Shown here: positions 34,701 to 42,204 of the stretch, in pieces
Layout: every line of letters begins with the position of its first letter
How positions within the stretch are numbered: position 1 is the stretch's first letter
Assembly (NCBI GenBank): GCA_964384465.1
Contig: CAYLLT010000003.1
Span: 1 to 64,000, forward strand
Direction of reading: 5' to 3'
From: CAYLLT01 sp964384465
Lineage (GTDB): Bacteria; Planctomycetota; Phycisphaerae; UBA1845; PWPN01
DNA length: 64,000 bases
Translations under genes and position numbers: made by a program
The notes under the pieces: generated by a model
The model's input: the letters and a program-made list of their open reading frames with translations, nothing else
The model's database searches: none
Told to the model about the DNA's origin: nothing

Positions 34701-35564
34701 TACGCGTACACGCGTGCCGACACGGATAAATGGCATATACCGCCGGCGATCGATGTTGCCCGCGCGGAAGATCTCGTTCGAATCGCAGAACTTCAGCCGC
34801 TGCCGGCGGATGAACCGCTCGCCGCCGAGTCGCAGATCGACGGCATCATCGCCGACCTGACGCGGGATTATCCCGCACTGGAACTGACCACCATGCCGGC
34901 CCGGCTGGCGGTAAGCGAACTGAAGCGGCGATGGGACACGACGCACGATCCACAGGAGCAGCCGTCGTGGAAAGCTCGACCCAGGCCGGTTGCCCGGCCC
35001 GCATTCGTCTCAGCCGAAGTGGATATTGATGCGGTCGGCCGCGGAACGGTCACGCATCGTTTCCTTCAGCACATCGATCTGAACCGGCCGTGCGACGCCG
35101 CCGATCTGGAGCGGCAATTGAGTGAGCTGACCGAAGCCGGCCGGCTTTCCGCTGCGGATGCCGGTGTCGTCCTGCTCGATGCCTGCGCGTGGTTTTTCGA
35201 CACACCATTGGGCAAGCGGCTGCGGGCTCGGGCCGGCGACGTTCGCCGCGAGGTGGCATTTGTCTCGCGAATTGACCCCGCGGATTACGACCCGCTGGTC
35301 AAAGCGCGCGACAATCGCGACGTGCTGCTTGTCCGCGGCATGATTGATACGCTGCTGTGCGGGAACGAGGGGCTCGAAATCGTGGACTACAAGACGGATG
35401 CGGTCGAAGCCGCCGCCGCCGCTGCCCGCGCCGAATCGTACCGGCCGCAGATTGACAATTATGCGTCAGCAATTCAAGGTATTTACCGGCGTCCCGTTTC
35501 CAAACGATGGCTGGTATTCCTGCATGCCCGATGCATTATCGACCTTGCCCCCGCCGGCGATTGA
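31737..35564 (+). CDS. addA: AddA, UvrD-like helicase-nuclease subunit of AddAB
   Basis: From the ATG at 31737 this is 1275 residues. Superfamily 1 helicase motifs are in order: Walker A SAAAGSGKTTVLAERC, Ia LLVVTFTDAAAGEMKSRI, STIHSFCRTLI, II VLVDEFQDVDPLQ, III VGDIKQSIYRFR, IV LQQNFRSR, V MTIHAAKGLEFPVVFL and VI VLYVALTRAREHLVLVG. The C-terminus carries a RecB-type nuclease: GMIDTLLCGNEGLEIVDYKTDAV then YRPQIDNYASAI. With AddB it forms the dual-nuclease complex. The start overlaps addB by eight bases, and the 3' end overlaps comEC by 41 bases, so the three are translationally linked. Confidence 0.95.
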   Translation: MPERLGHLNDAQREAVTTLGRSLLVSAAAGSGKTTVLAERCAALVCDPPTAKRCRIDELLVVTFTDAAAGEMKSRIGAAIRKRLQDSPRDEHLRQQLYLLDSANISTIHSFCRTLIQRWFPQAQVDPQAAVLSGDEAALLREEVLDALFVELYGSESPLSGAFQTLVDDYGAGNDYAVGRVVLQLHDFVNSLPDPEGWLEAAVQRVDPAARGGLLAEIDDIQRARLSEELALQIEYCRHAAATIRRCWPIAAMHADAIDEHVANLEHWHKDLSRGKSDICEQVRGEIAGFAFDRAEARPRGLSDADKAIFDAAKAVRDRTKELFKSRLQEGVCAFTHDEYRDGLARIAPYIRTLAQLVGEFEKRYQAAKAEQAAVDFNDLQRCAYRLLTDGSPDRPSEIARQLQQQYRHVLVDEFQDVDPLQEAILRLVSRESADPPEGNLFTVGDIKQSIYRFRLAEPGLFSRRSDQFDNDKSPFGKLIHLQQNFRSRGSIIDAINTLFRTLMSRSFGGSDYDDRAALHAAARYPETGPGPMFDKPAVELHLLEPVTQQTARDEDDEETSASNGEELEGIEREAYLIGRRIQQWMGDNPQRHRWHVAGKAKNPGDVPDARPIEYRDIVILLRSLPHKAGPIADVLRRMDIPVRLERDQAGMDCTEFRDVVNLLHLLDNRQQDLPMAAVLRSPILGRRFSETELLEIRLFDKSVPFYDAVSKYTSRGLEGDLRDRLMLVLTTLDRYRTRIQRAPVADVLWEIYEEHDYLAYVSGLPDGMRRRDHLLQLHEMARQFGRFARQGLRRFLRFVEDMVERDRPSQQPTAGADENVVRIMTIHAAKGLEFPVVFLADLQKAFNLTDVRGTVLLDRKFGIAMRAADPERRIMYPTLIHQLAADHARREDLSEELRVLYVALTRAREHLVLVGRVSPDRIAAYQSGAEPANQRAKGSPPQLPRLQLETASNMLDWILPAIGAAPAGTVQWPGEKRAADDPALFKVYAYTRADTDKWHIPPAIDVARAEDLVRIAELQPLPADEPLAAESQIDGIIADLTRDYPALELTTMPARLAVSELKRRWDTTHDPQEQPSWKARPRPVARPAFVSAEVDIDAVGRGTVTHRFLQHIDLNRPCDAADLERQLSELTEAGRLSAADAGVVLLDACAWFFDTPLGKRLRARAGDVRREVAFVSRIDPADYDPLVKARDNRDVLLVRGMIDTLLCGNEGLEIVDYKTDAVEAAAAAARAESYRPQIDNYASAIQGIYRRPVSKRWLVFLHARCIIDLAPAGD

Positions 35565-38175
35565 CATTGATGCGGCCGACCCGCTCGCGGAGTCGCTGCC
35601 GTCGCGGGTGCAATTGTTGCTGGAGTGGCTCGCGGGTCATCCGCTCGTACCGCCGGCAACCGGATTGGCGGCGGGCATTGCGCTCGATGCTGCTCGCGCG
35701 GTGCCGCTCTGGGTCGCGTCGGCTCTTTTCATCGTCAGCGGCGGGATGATTCTGTTCTTTCGCCGTAGCGACGGCTGGCGGCACTTCGCGATAGCCATTG
35801 CCGCGCTGGCCGTCGGCGCGCCGCTGCACGACGCCGCGTTTCGCCGCTGGCCCGCCAATCACGTCGTTCGTTATACCAACAGCGGCTCGACGCCCTGCCG
35901 GCTCACCGGAACGCTCATGTCCGCACCTGCGATTCGTCCCGTCTCGACCGGCCGCATCACGTGGTACCCGCAACTGCCGCACACGCGGCTCTTCGTGGCC
36001 GCCGAGAAGCTGGAAGGCATCACCGGCGATATTCCCGTCACCGGTACCATGCTCGTCAACATCGACGAGCCGGTGCTGCATGCGGCGGCGGGCGATCGCG
36101 TCGAGTTGTTCGGCAGGATGTATCGTCCGTCGCCCCCGAACAATCCCGGCGAAGCGGATTGGGCGCTCAAGAATCGCCGTAATGACATATTAGTGGAGAT
36201 GTCCTGCGATCATGCCGCGAATGTCGTCGTTCGTTCAATCGGCGCTGGGCGTTCGCGCTGGATGGCAACGCTGCGGAATCGCGCCCGCCTGGCCATGCTC
36301 GACGAAACATTTCCCGGCGAAGTGCCCGGCTCGCGGCTGCTGGAAGCGCTCGTGCTCGGCCAGCGCAGCGCCGTCGATCCGGAGCTGAACGCCGCTTTCG
36401 TCGCTACCGGGACGGTGCATTATTTAAGCGTCAGCGGCGCACACGTCGGCATGCTGGCGTCGCTCGTGTGGCTGATCGGCGCGCTGCTCGGTCTGTCGCA
36501 TCGCGTTTGTGCCGTGCTGGCCATGATTCTCCTGACCGGCTACGCGTGCCTGGCCGAACCCAACGCTCCGATCATCCGTTCGGCCGTCATGGCCGACCTG
36601 TTCTGCATCGCGATCCTCCTGCGTCGTCCCGCGCGAGTCGCCAACTGGCTGGCTCTCTCCGCCATAGTGCTGCTGATCTGCGGTCCGACGCAACTGTTCG
36701 ATCCGGGTTTTCAAATGTCGTTCCTGACGATCGCCGCACTGATCTACCTGGCGCCATCGCTACAGGCAATTCTTCAGGGGGCATTCGTGCGGTGGTATTG
36801 GAGATATGACAAATTGCTCTCGTCGGAGGTTCAACTCCTGTTGACGCCACCCGCTGCGCACGATGCGCCTCTCGGAATACGGTTGAAAACTGCGATACAT
36901 CGAAGGAAACTAATGTTCTGGCGCGCTGTTCCAGAATTGCTCGTGCTACCCATATCCGCCTGGCTGGTCAGCGTGGTGCTGGGTACTTACCACTTCCATC
37001 AAGCCGCGCTGTGGGGTTGGCTTAACACACTGCTCGTCCTGCCGCTGATCTGGCTGGCATTGGTGCTTGGGTTGACTAAGACAGTCGTCTCATCCGTTTT
37101 TCCCGCAGGCGGCTGGCTACTGGGTGGGCCGCTGACGTTGGTCACGAACGTGCTGATCGCGGCAGTTCGCGGGCTGGCTCATCTGCCGGCAGCATGGGCC
37201 AACGCGCCACTCGTTTCGCCTTGGCTGGCTGTGGTTGGACTGTTGTTGCTCGGTCTTATTGCGCTGTGGCCGGCGCTTCGCTTGAATGCACGGCATACTT
37301 CCTTCGTGCTGCCCTTGGCCTTTTGTTTCGTCATTATGTCCGCATGGACGCTCGCGCCGCGCGCCGCCGGAGACCAACTGCGCGTTCACATCCTGTCGGT
37401 CGGCAGCGGCACCACGTCGGTCATCGAGCTTCCGAACGGCAAGACACTCATCTACGACATCGGTTCGCGTCCGCCGTACGATGTCCAGCGCTGGACACTC
37501 AGCCCACTGCTCGCCCGCGAGCATGTGTACCGCATCGATGCGGTCGTGCTCAGCCATCCTGACCTCGATCACTTCGGCGGCTTGCCCGACCTGATCGAGC
37601 GCCGCTCGGTGGCCGCGGTGATCACCGCGCCGCATTTCGACAAGCTCGCGAGTCTGCTAAGCCCCGCGCAGCGGCTCATCACCGAAATGAAAACGCAGGG
37701 TGTCCGCCGGATGTACGTGCAGCGCGGCGATCGGCTGACCGGCACGGGTGAGACTTCGATCGAGGTTCTCTGGCCGCCACCGCCGGCAGCGTTTCAGATA
37801 TCGGAGACCAATGAATCTTCAGTGGTTTTGCGGGTCACGTACGCCGGCAAACGCATCCTGCTCTGCGGCGACATCCAGGATGCCGCTCAACGCCGGCTCA
37901 TCCGCACGGGCGATCTGAAAGCCGACGTCCTCGTCCTGCCGCATCACGGCGGCCTCACCACCAGCACGCGTTCGTTCATCCGCGCGGTCGCCCCGAAATA
38001 CTGCATCCGCTCCAGCGGTCAGCGCGACGCGGCCAGCCCGCGCGAGTTATTCAGTGCCGTCAGCGGCAGCCGGTATTTCAACACCGCCGACGACGGAGCT
38101 GTCGAAATTTGCGCATCCCCCGGCCGTCTGGCCGTCCAGGCATTTCGCCCACGGCAGGAACCGGCGCCGCAATAA
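35524..38175 (+). CDS. comEC: ComEC/Rec2 family DNA uptake channel
   Basis: From the ATG at 35524 the protein has 883 residues. Order: N-terminal DUF4131-like membrane and OB-like region (residues about 20-240), the Competence domain with multiple helices (GTVHYLSVSGAHVGMLASLVWLIG, LLTGYACLAEPNAPIIRSAVMADLFC, DPGFQMSFLTIAALIYLAP), then a metallo-beta-lactamase-like domain (LRVHILSVGSGTTSVIELPNG, VVLSHPDLDHFGGLPD, RILLCGDIQD, VLVLPHHGG). ComEC transports single-stranded DNA across the inner membrane during transformation, the beta-lactamase domain probably degrading the other strand. It overlaps addA by 41 bases, an unusual direct coupling to recombination genes. Confidence 0.93.
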   Translation: MPDALSTLPPPAIDIDAADPLAESLPSRVQLLLEWLAGHPLVPPATGLAAGIALDAARAVPLWVASALFIVSGGMILFFRRSDGWRHFAIAIAALAVGAPLHDAAFRRWPANHVVRYTNSGSTPCRLTGTLMSAPAIRPVSTGRITWYPQLPHTRLFVAAEKLEGITGDIPVTGTMLVNIDEPVLHAAAGDRVELFGRMYRPSPPNNPGEADWALKNRRNDILVEMSCDHAANVVVRSIGAGRSRWMATLRNRARLAMLDETFPGEVPGSRLLEALVLGQRSAVDPELNAAFVATGTVHYLSVSGAHVGMLASLVWLIGALLGLSHRVCAVLAMILLTGYACLAEPNAPIIRSAVMADLFCIAILLRRPARVANWLALSAIVLLICGPTQLFDPGFQMSFLTIAALIYLAPSLQAILQGAFVRWYWRYDKLLSSEVQLLLTPPAAHDAPLGIRLKTAIHRRKLMFWRAVPELLVLPISAWLVSVVLGTYHFHQAALWGWLNTLLVLPLIWLALVLGLTKTVVSSVFPAGGWLLGGPLTLVTNVLIAAVRGLAHLPAAWANAPLVSPWLAVVGLLLLGLIALWPALRLNARHTSFVLPLAFCFVIMSAWTLAPRAAGDQLRVHILSVGSGTTSVIELPNGKTLIYDIGSRPPYDVQRWTLSPLLAREHVYRIDAVVLSHPDLDHFGGLPDLIERRSVAAVITAPHFDKLASLLSPAQRLITEMKTQGVRRMYVQRGDRLTGTGETSIEVLWPPPPAAFQISETNESSVVLRVTYAGKRILLCGDIQDAAQRRLIRTGDLKADVLVLPHHGGLTTSTRSFIRAVAPKYCIRSSGQRDAASPRELFSAVSGSRYFNTADDGAVEICASPGRLAVQAFRPRQEPAPQ

Positions 38176-38252
38176 TCCCCACCCTTGTTCCCCATCCGCC
38201 GCTCGTCTAAGCTTGATCGTCTGACCGATAAGAATGCCAGGAGGCGGCTCGC

Positions 38253-39260
38253 GTGCAGCAGACACTCGAAAAATACCGGGCGCGAATCCGCAGCGGACAG
38301 ATCAACCCGCTGGTTCGATGGGACGGCCGGACCACCGGCCTGATTTTCGATCCGCAGCGCGACGACATACCGCTGACCATGCTCGGCTTCGGCGCATGCC
38401 GCCTCGACACCGGGCCGCATCGCTTTGAGACGCGCGATCGCGAGTTCGCACTGATGCCCGTCGTCGGCGAATTCGACATCCGCATCGGCAACGTCTCATT
38501 CAAGGGCCGGCGCATGGGCGGGCCGTTCGCCGGACTGCCCGGCGAGAGCAACGCGTACGCGATCTATGCGCCCGCCGACGCGACGATCGAACTCCGCGGC
38601 ACGGGTGAACTTGTTTTCTTTACCGCGCCCGCCGCCGGTCATAAACCGCCGGCGATGGTCAAGCCCGGCGAAAAAGAGAACACCCGGCGCGGCAGCAGCA
38701 TCTGGGAACGCCAGGTGGTGACGCTGTTCACGCCGGATGACGTGAGCACCGTCCTGGTCGGCGGCGAAACCTATAGCCCGCCCGGCCTCTGGTCCGGCCA
38801 GCCGCTGCACGTGCACGATGTCAACGACCCCGAGCACGGACAATCCGACCACGAGGAAGTCTATTATCATTTGGCCCGGCTCACGGGCGGCGAGTGGGGG
38901 CCGTTCGGCGTGCAGATGCTTTTCGACGACCAGGGACTCGACAACGCATACGTCATCCACAATCGCGATGCGTTCGCGATCCCCGGCGCCGCTCACCCGG
39001 TCGTCGCCGGGCCGAACAGCGACATGCTTTACGTCTGGGGGCTCGCGGGCGTGGGCTCGTCGCTCCGCATGATGGATGTGCCGGAATTTGTCTATTTGAA
39101 GAAGGTCGGCGAGATCATCGATCGGCTGGTCGCCGCGGCGCCGCGAAAGCCGATATCCGCCGCCGAGTTCGACGCCCTCGCGCGGTCGAGCGGACTCAAT
39201 GCCGATCAGGCCCACGTGCTCCGCATGCACCTGCGCCTGCACGGTATCGAAGTGCGATGA
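38253..39260 (+). CDS. KduI/IolB-like isomerase
   Basis: A 335-residue double-cupin protein starting at a GTG with an ideal ribosome binding site (AGGAGG at 38239-38244, 8 bases upstream). The metal site is in LHVHDVNDPEHGQSDHEEVYYHLARLTGG and VIHNRDAFAIPGAAHPVVAGPNSDMLYVWGLAG, as in 5-deoxy-glucuronate isomerase (IolB) and 5-keto-4-deoxyuronate isomerase (KduI). Either inositol or uronate (pectin, alginate) catabolism is possible; no other iol or kdu genes are adjacent, so the substrate cannot be fixed. The C-terminal about 60 residues (PRKPISAAEFDALARSSGLNADQ) are helical. Confidence 0.8.
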   Translation: MQQTLEKYRARIRSGQINPLVRWDGRTTGLIFDPQRDDIPLTMLGFGACRLDTGPHRFETRDREFALMPVVGEFDIRIGNVSFKGRRMGGPFAGLPGESNAYAIYAPADATIELRGTGELVFFTAPAAGHKPPAMVKPGEKENTRRGSSIWERQVVTLFTPDDVSTVLVGGETYSPPGLWSGQPLHVHDVNDPEHGQSDHEEVYYHLARLTGGEWGPFGVQMLFDDQGLDNAYVIHNRDAFAIPGAAHPVVAGPNSDMLYVWGLAGVGSSLRMMDVPEFVYLKKVGEIIDRLVAAAPRKPISAAEFDALARSSGLNADQAHVLRMHLRLHGIEVR

Positions 39261-39296
39261 TGCAGCGCCGGCCCTCTGTGGTCGGCGGCACGGGCC

Positions 39297-39376
39297 GGGT
39301 GGCACCGACAAATCTGTTTTTGTCGGTGCTCTCCGGAACAAATGCATGCACAAAAACGGACTTGTGCGTGCCACCC
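39297..39376. repeat. Two-hairpin element bracketed by an inverted repeat
   Basis: Outer 9-bp pair GGGTGGCAC (39297-39305) with its complement at 39368-39376. Between them stand hairpin 39304-39327 (9-bp stem ACCGACAAA/TTTGTCGGT) and hairpin 39348-39367 (6-bp stem GCACAA/TTGTGC). It ends 23 bases before the lipoprotein ATG and so lies in that gene's leader. Confidence 0.85.
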
Positions 39377-39399
39377 AGACTTCAAGAGGAGGTCAACAA

Positions 39400-40092
39400 A
39401 TGGTGAGATGGACCTCACGCCGATCGTATCGAATGCTTTTGATATTTCCGCTGATGATCCCGCTTCTCCTCGCCGGCTGCCGGCGCGATACGCCCACCTC
39501 AGTCAAAGCCGCCGTCGTCACGCCGCCCGCGCCGCTCACATTGAAGGAAACCTACGACTTCCTGCGCAGCGCCTACGCCCGCCGGGCGTTCCTGGCCATG
39601 CGGCCGTTCATCGACGTTGACGGGTGCGACCAGGTGATCGATCTGCTGATCGCCGTCGATGAGCTGCTCGCCGCCAACGCCGCCGCCCAGAAGGCGGTGC
39701 AGGCCGCCTGCCCCGAGTTCCCCCTCGAGCGAACCGACCTCGGCCAGCGCCTGGCCAACAACCTCGACTTGTTCTCCCGCGACATGATGTACGTCGATAT
39801 GGAGGAACGCGAACGGGAGGGCGTAGTGCGCGTGCAGATCGTCGGCAACGTGAACCGCACGGAGCTGAAATTCGCCCGCCAGCGCGAGCGCTGGGTCTAC
39901 CAGCCGGGCCAGGGCACCGCCGCCCTGGTCCCCATCATCCGCGACATCGCCGGCGCCCTGCACCGCATGGGCATGGTCCTGGGCAACCAGCGAAAGACCC
40001 CGGAAGACATCAACAACGAATACCTCTGGCAGATCGGCCCCCGACTGAAGCGCATCAGCCAACTCGCCGCAACCGCCTCCCGGCCGGCATAG
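39400..40092 (+). CDS. Putative lipoprotein of unknown function
   Basis: From the ATG at 39400 (AGAGGAGGT seven bases upstream) the protein has 230 residues with a lipobox LLLAGC giving a mature Cys near residue 28. The mature chain is mostly helical (ETYDFLRSAYARRAFLAMRPFID, VIDLLIAVDELLAANAAAQKA, LGQRLANNLDLFSRDM) with a short beta segment (VVRVQIVGNVNRTELKF). I do not recognise a family. The longer open frame upstream runs through the hairpin element and is not the gene. It probably resides in the periplasm or at the outer membrane. Confidence 0.7.
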   Translation: MVRWTSRRSYRMLLIFPLMIPLLLAGCRRDTPTSVKAAVVTPPAPLTLKETYDFLRSAYARRAFLAMRPFIDVDGCDQVIDLLIAVDELLAANAAAQKAVQAACPEFPLERTDLGQRLANNLDLFSRDMMYVDMEEREREGVVRVQIVGNVNRTELKFARQRERWVYQPGQGTAALVPIIRDIAGALHRMGMVLGNQRKTPEDINNEYLWQIGPRLKRISQLAATASRPA

Positions 40093-40182
40093 GGTATCCC
40101 GACGTACTCCGAGGGCGGATAGTTAAGCACGTCAGCAATATCGAAGTCGCGGGTCAGAAACGCACCTGGAGCTCGGCCAGTG

Positions 40183-40515
40183 TTACGCCGAGAAGCTGCT
40201 GCCGCAGCCGCAACTGTGCGTGGCGTTCGGATTGTTGAAGACGAACCCGCGGCCCATCACCTCGTCTTTGAAATCGAGCGTGACGCCGTTCAGGTAGAGG
40301 TAGCTCTTGGGATCGCACACCAGCTTGACCCCGAAGGCGTCAAACTCTTCATCCTGCTCGGACTTGGCTTCAGTCAGGTCCAGCGAGTAGCTGAAGCCGC
40401 TGCATCCGCCGCCCTTGACGCCGAGCCGAAGGAAGGTGCCTTCGGCGGGCAGGCTCTGCTGTTCGAGGATGGTCTTGACTTCCTGAGCCGCACGTTCGGT
40501 CAACTGAATCGCCAT
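40183..40515 (-). CDS. HesB/IscA/ErpA-type iron-sulfur carrier
   Basis: A 110-residue A-type Fe-S carrier with the three invariant cysteines Cys38 (KGGGCSGFSY), Cys102 and Cys104 (SCGCGSSF) and the typical LDFKDEVMGRGFVFNNPNA segment. A-type carriers hold an Fe-S cluster or iron and pass it to apo-proteins. It cannot be assigned to IscA, SufA or ErpA from sequence alone. It lies on the same strand as an Rrf2-type regulator about 180 bases upstream, a pairing that suggests Fe-S-dependent control. Confidence 0.95.
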   Translation of the reverse strand: MAIQLTERAAQEVKTILEQQSLPAEGTFLRLGVKGGGCSGFSYSLDLTEAKSEQDEEFDAFGVKLVCDPKSYLYLNGVTLDFKDEVMGRGFVFNNPNATHSCGCGSSFSA

Positions 40516-40636
40516 TTTCTAACTCCTGTTCGGTTGTCTTTTACCGTTCCGGCCGAGTCGCCGGATTATAATCCAAACTCCCAGCCGGTCACCCGGCCGG
40601 AAGCACTCATGTCATCCAATCGTGCCGCCGGAAACT

Positions 40637-40691
40637 GCGTGGCACGGGCATACTGCCCGTGGAATCACGGCCTGGAAGGCCGTGCCCACGC
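40637..40691. repeat. Double hairpin bracketed by a short inverted repeat
   Basis: Outer 6-bp pair GCGTGG (40637-40642)/CCACGC (40686-40691). Inside: hairpin 40643-40661 (8-bp stem CACGGGCA/TGCCCGTG) and hairpin 40666-40684 (8-bp stem CACGGCCT/AGGCCGTG). It abuts the stop of the Rrf2-like gene and lies between it and the A-type carrier gene. Confidence 0.85.
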
Positions 40692-41185
40692 TAAATCCCG
40701 GAGATGTGCACGAACTCACTTTCCCTCGCCGTCGCTGTCGAGTCCTGTTTACAACACGCTTTATTGTCGGCAATATCCGCGAGTGTCACGCCCTTCAGGA
40801 ATTCGACCAGCCGATCGTGGATCCGGTGGACCGGCGAACGTACCGGACAGCAGGCCACCAACTCGCATTCACTGTGGCCGTGCTCCGCGTCATCGTGCCG
40901 ATGCTCAATACATTGCACGAGATGAATCGGGCCCTCCACCGCCCGGATGATGTCGTCGAGACTGATCTGGCCGGCGGGAATGGCCAGCGTATATCCGCCC
41001 CGCGGCCCGCGAGCCGAACGCGTCAAACCCTTCTGTGCCAACAACTTAAGGAGATTCATCAGCAGCGGCAACGGCAGGCCGTATCGCTTCGCGATCTCCC
41101 GTGCACTACAGCAGTTCTGCCCATCATGCGCCAGATGGGTCAGGGCAATCAGGGCATAGTCCGTTTTTCGGGTTAACGTGAGCAT
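40691..41185 (-). CDS. Rrf2 family transcriptional regulator
   Basis: From the ATG at 41185 the protein has 164 residues: MLTLTRKTDYALIALTHLA and REIAKRYGLPLPLLMNLLKLLAQKGLTRSARGPRGGYTLAIPAGQISLDDIIRAVEGPI, the Rrf2 winged helix-turn-helix with its Gly-Gly-Tyr wing. Candidate cluster ligands follow: CIEHRHDD, CELVACCPVR. IscR and SufR-like members of this family sense Fe-S status. It precedes an A-type Fe-S carrier on the same strand, so it may regulate that gene and itself. The His/Asp-rich insert between the first and second Cys (EHRHDDAEHGHSEC) is unusual and could bind metal. Confidence 0.9.
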   Translation of the reverse strand: MLTLTRKTDYALIALTHLAHDGQNCCSAREIAKRYGLPLPLLMNLLKLLAQKGLTRSARGPRGGYTLAIPAGQISLDDIIRAVEGPIHLVQCIEHRHDDAEHGHSECELVACCPVRSPVHRIHDRLVEFLKGVTLADIADNKACCKQDSTATARESEFVHISGI

Positions 41186-41253
41186 TAAAGCATCACCAAG
41201 CAAAGCGTTTCCAGCCAAACTCCTCCGTAATATAGTACCTCAGAGGTACGATT

Positions 41254-42084
41254 TCAAGAAATGCCGGTCTCGTCCTCCCTCGAAACATCGCCGTGCCGCC
41301 GATGCTGGATACCGCCGCCCGCAGAGATGCCTCGTTTGCTCTCAGCCCGAAGGAACTCGACCAGGCGGCGACCGGCGCTCGTCCGGACCTGCCCCGCGAG
41401 TTGCTCGATGGCCCGCGCGAAAGGCAGGCCGGACCGATAGAGCGTGCGGTATGCCTCACGGATTTCGAGCAGCGCTGCTGCGTCATACCCGGCCCGCCGC
41501 ATGCCGACCACGTTGTGCCTGATGATCGTTGAGTCGCCGAAACACATCATGAACGGAGGCACGTCCATCGTGACGCGGGCTTTCCCGGCGATGAATGCCA
41601 GCTCGCCGATACGCACGAACTGATGGACCATCGCGTCGCCGCTCAAAATGACCTGTGCATCGATCTGAACGTGTCCGGCCAGGGCCGAGTAGTTGATGAG
41701 TGTCACGCGCTCGCGTAGCTCGCAGTTGTGCGCTATATGAGACTGTCCGCCGATGAAGCAATCGTCGCCGATGGTGGTCGCCGATTCGGGCTCCGTCCCG
41801 CGGTGGACCGTCGCGCCTTCGCGGATCACGACGCCGTTGCCGATCCGGCAATAGCTGCGTTCCCCTTTGTACTTGACGTCCTGCGGGAGGTGCCCGACCA
41901 CCGCGAACGGATGGATGTCGCAGCGCTCGCCGATCTCCGTCCATCCGCTGATGTAGGCGTGCGCGCGGAGCTGCGTCCGCGGTCCGACTTTCACCGGGCC
42001 CTCGATCACCACGTACGGACCGACCTCCACGCTGCTGTCCAGCTCGGCCTGGCGGTCGATGATGGCGGTGGGATGTATGGCCAT
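41254..42084 (-). CDS. lpxA: Acyl-ACP--UDP-N-acetylglucosamine O-acyltransferase (LpxA)
   Basis: A 276-residue left-handed beta-helix acyltransferase built from hexapeptide repeats (IHPTAIIDRQAELDSSVEVG, YVVIEGPVKVGPRT). LpxA hallmarks are VVGHLPQDVKYKGE, IREGATVHRGT, and IGGQSHIAHNCELRE with the catalytic His in SHIAHNC, followed by GDAMVHQFVRIGELAFIAGKARVTMDVPPFM. It performs the first step of lipid A synthesis, so the organism likely has a lipid A-type outer membrane. The C-terminus ends in a short Arg/Glu-rich tail. LpxD, LpxC and FabZ are not adjacent. Confidence 0.93.
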   Translation of the reverse strand: MAIHPTAIIDRQAELDSSVEVGPYVVIEGPVKVGPRTQLRAHAYISGWTEIGERCDIHPFAVVGHLPQDVKYKGERSYCRIGNGVVIREGATVHRGTEPESATTIGDDCFIGGQSHIAHNCELRERVTLINYSALAGHVQIDAQVILSGDAMVHQFVRIGELAFIAGKARVTMDVPPFMMCFGDSTIIRHNVVGMRRAGYDAAALLEIREAYRTLYRSGLPFARAIEQLAGQVRTSAGRRLVEFLRAESKRGISAGGGIQHRRHGDVSREDETGIS

Positions 42085-42111
42085 CGGCTGCGCGTCTCCA
42101 GACGATTATCT

Positions 42112-42167
42112 GAGCCACGACCGTAAGGGAGTGAGTATGGCAAACCGCTCCCTCACAGTCGCGGCTC
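42112..42167. repeat. Degenerate copy of the addB palindromic repeat
   Basis: Imperfect inverted arms 42112-42131 (GAGCCACGACCGTAAGGGAG) and 42148-42167, differing by three substitutions when folded. The sequence matches the family at 28470-28520 inside addB (GAGCCGCGACCGT-AGGGAG). Here it is intergenic, between lpxA and the thioredoxin-fold lipoprotein. Confidence 0.8.
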
Positions 42168-42204
42168 GGATCAGATAAACCGCCATCACCTCAAATACAC
42201 TCCG

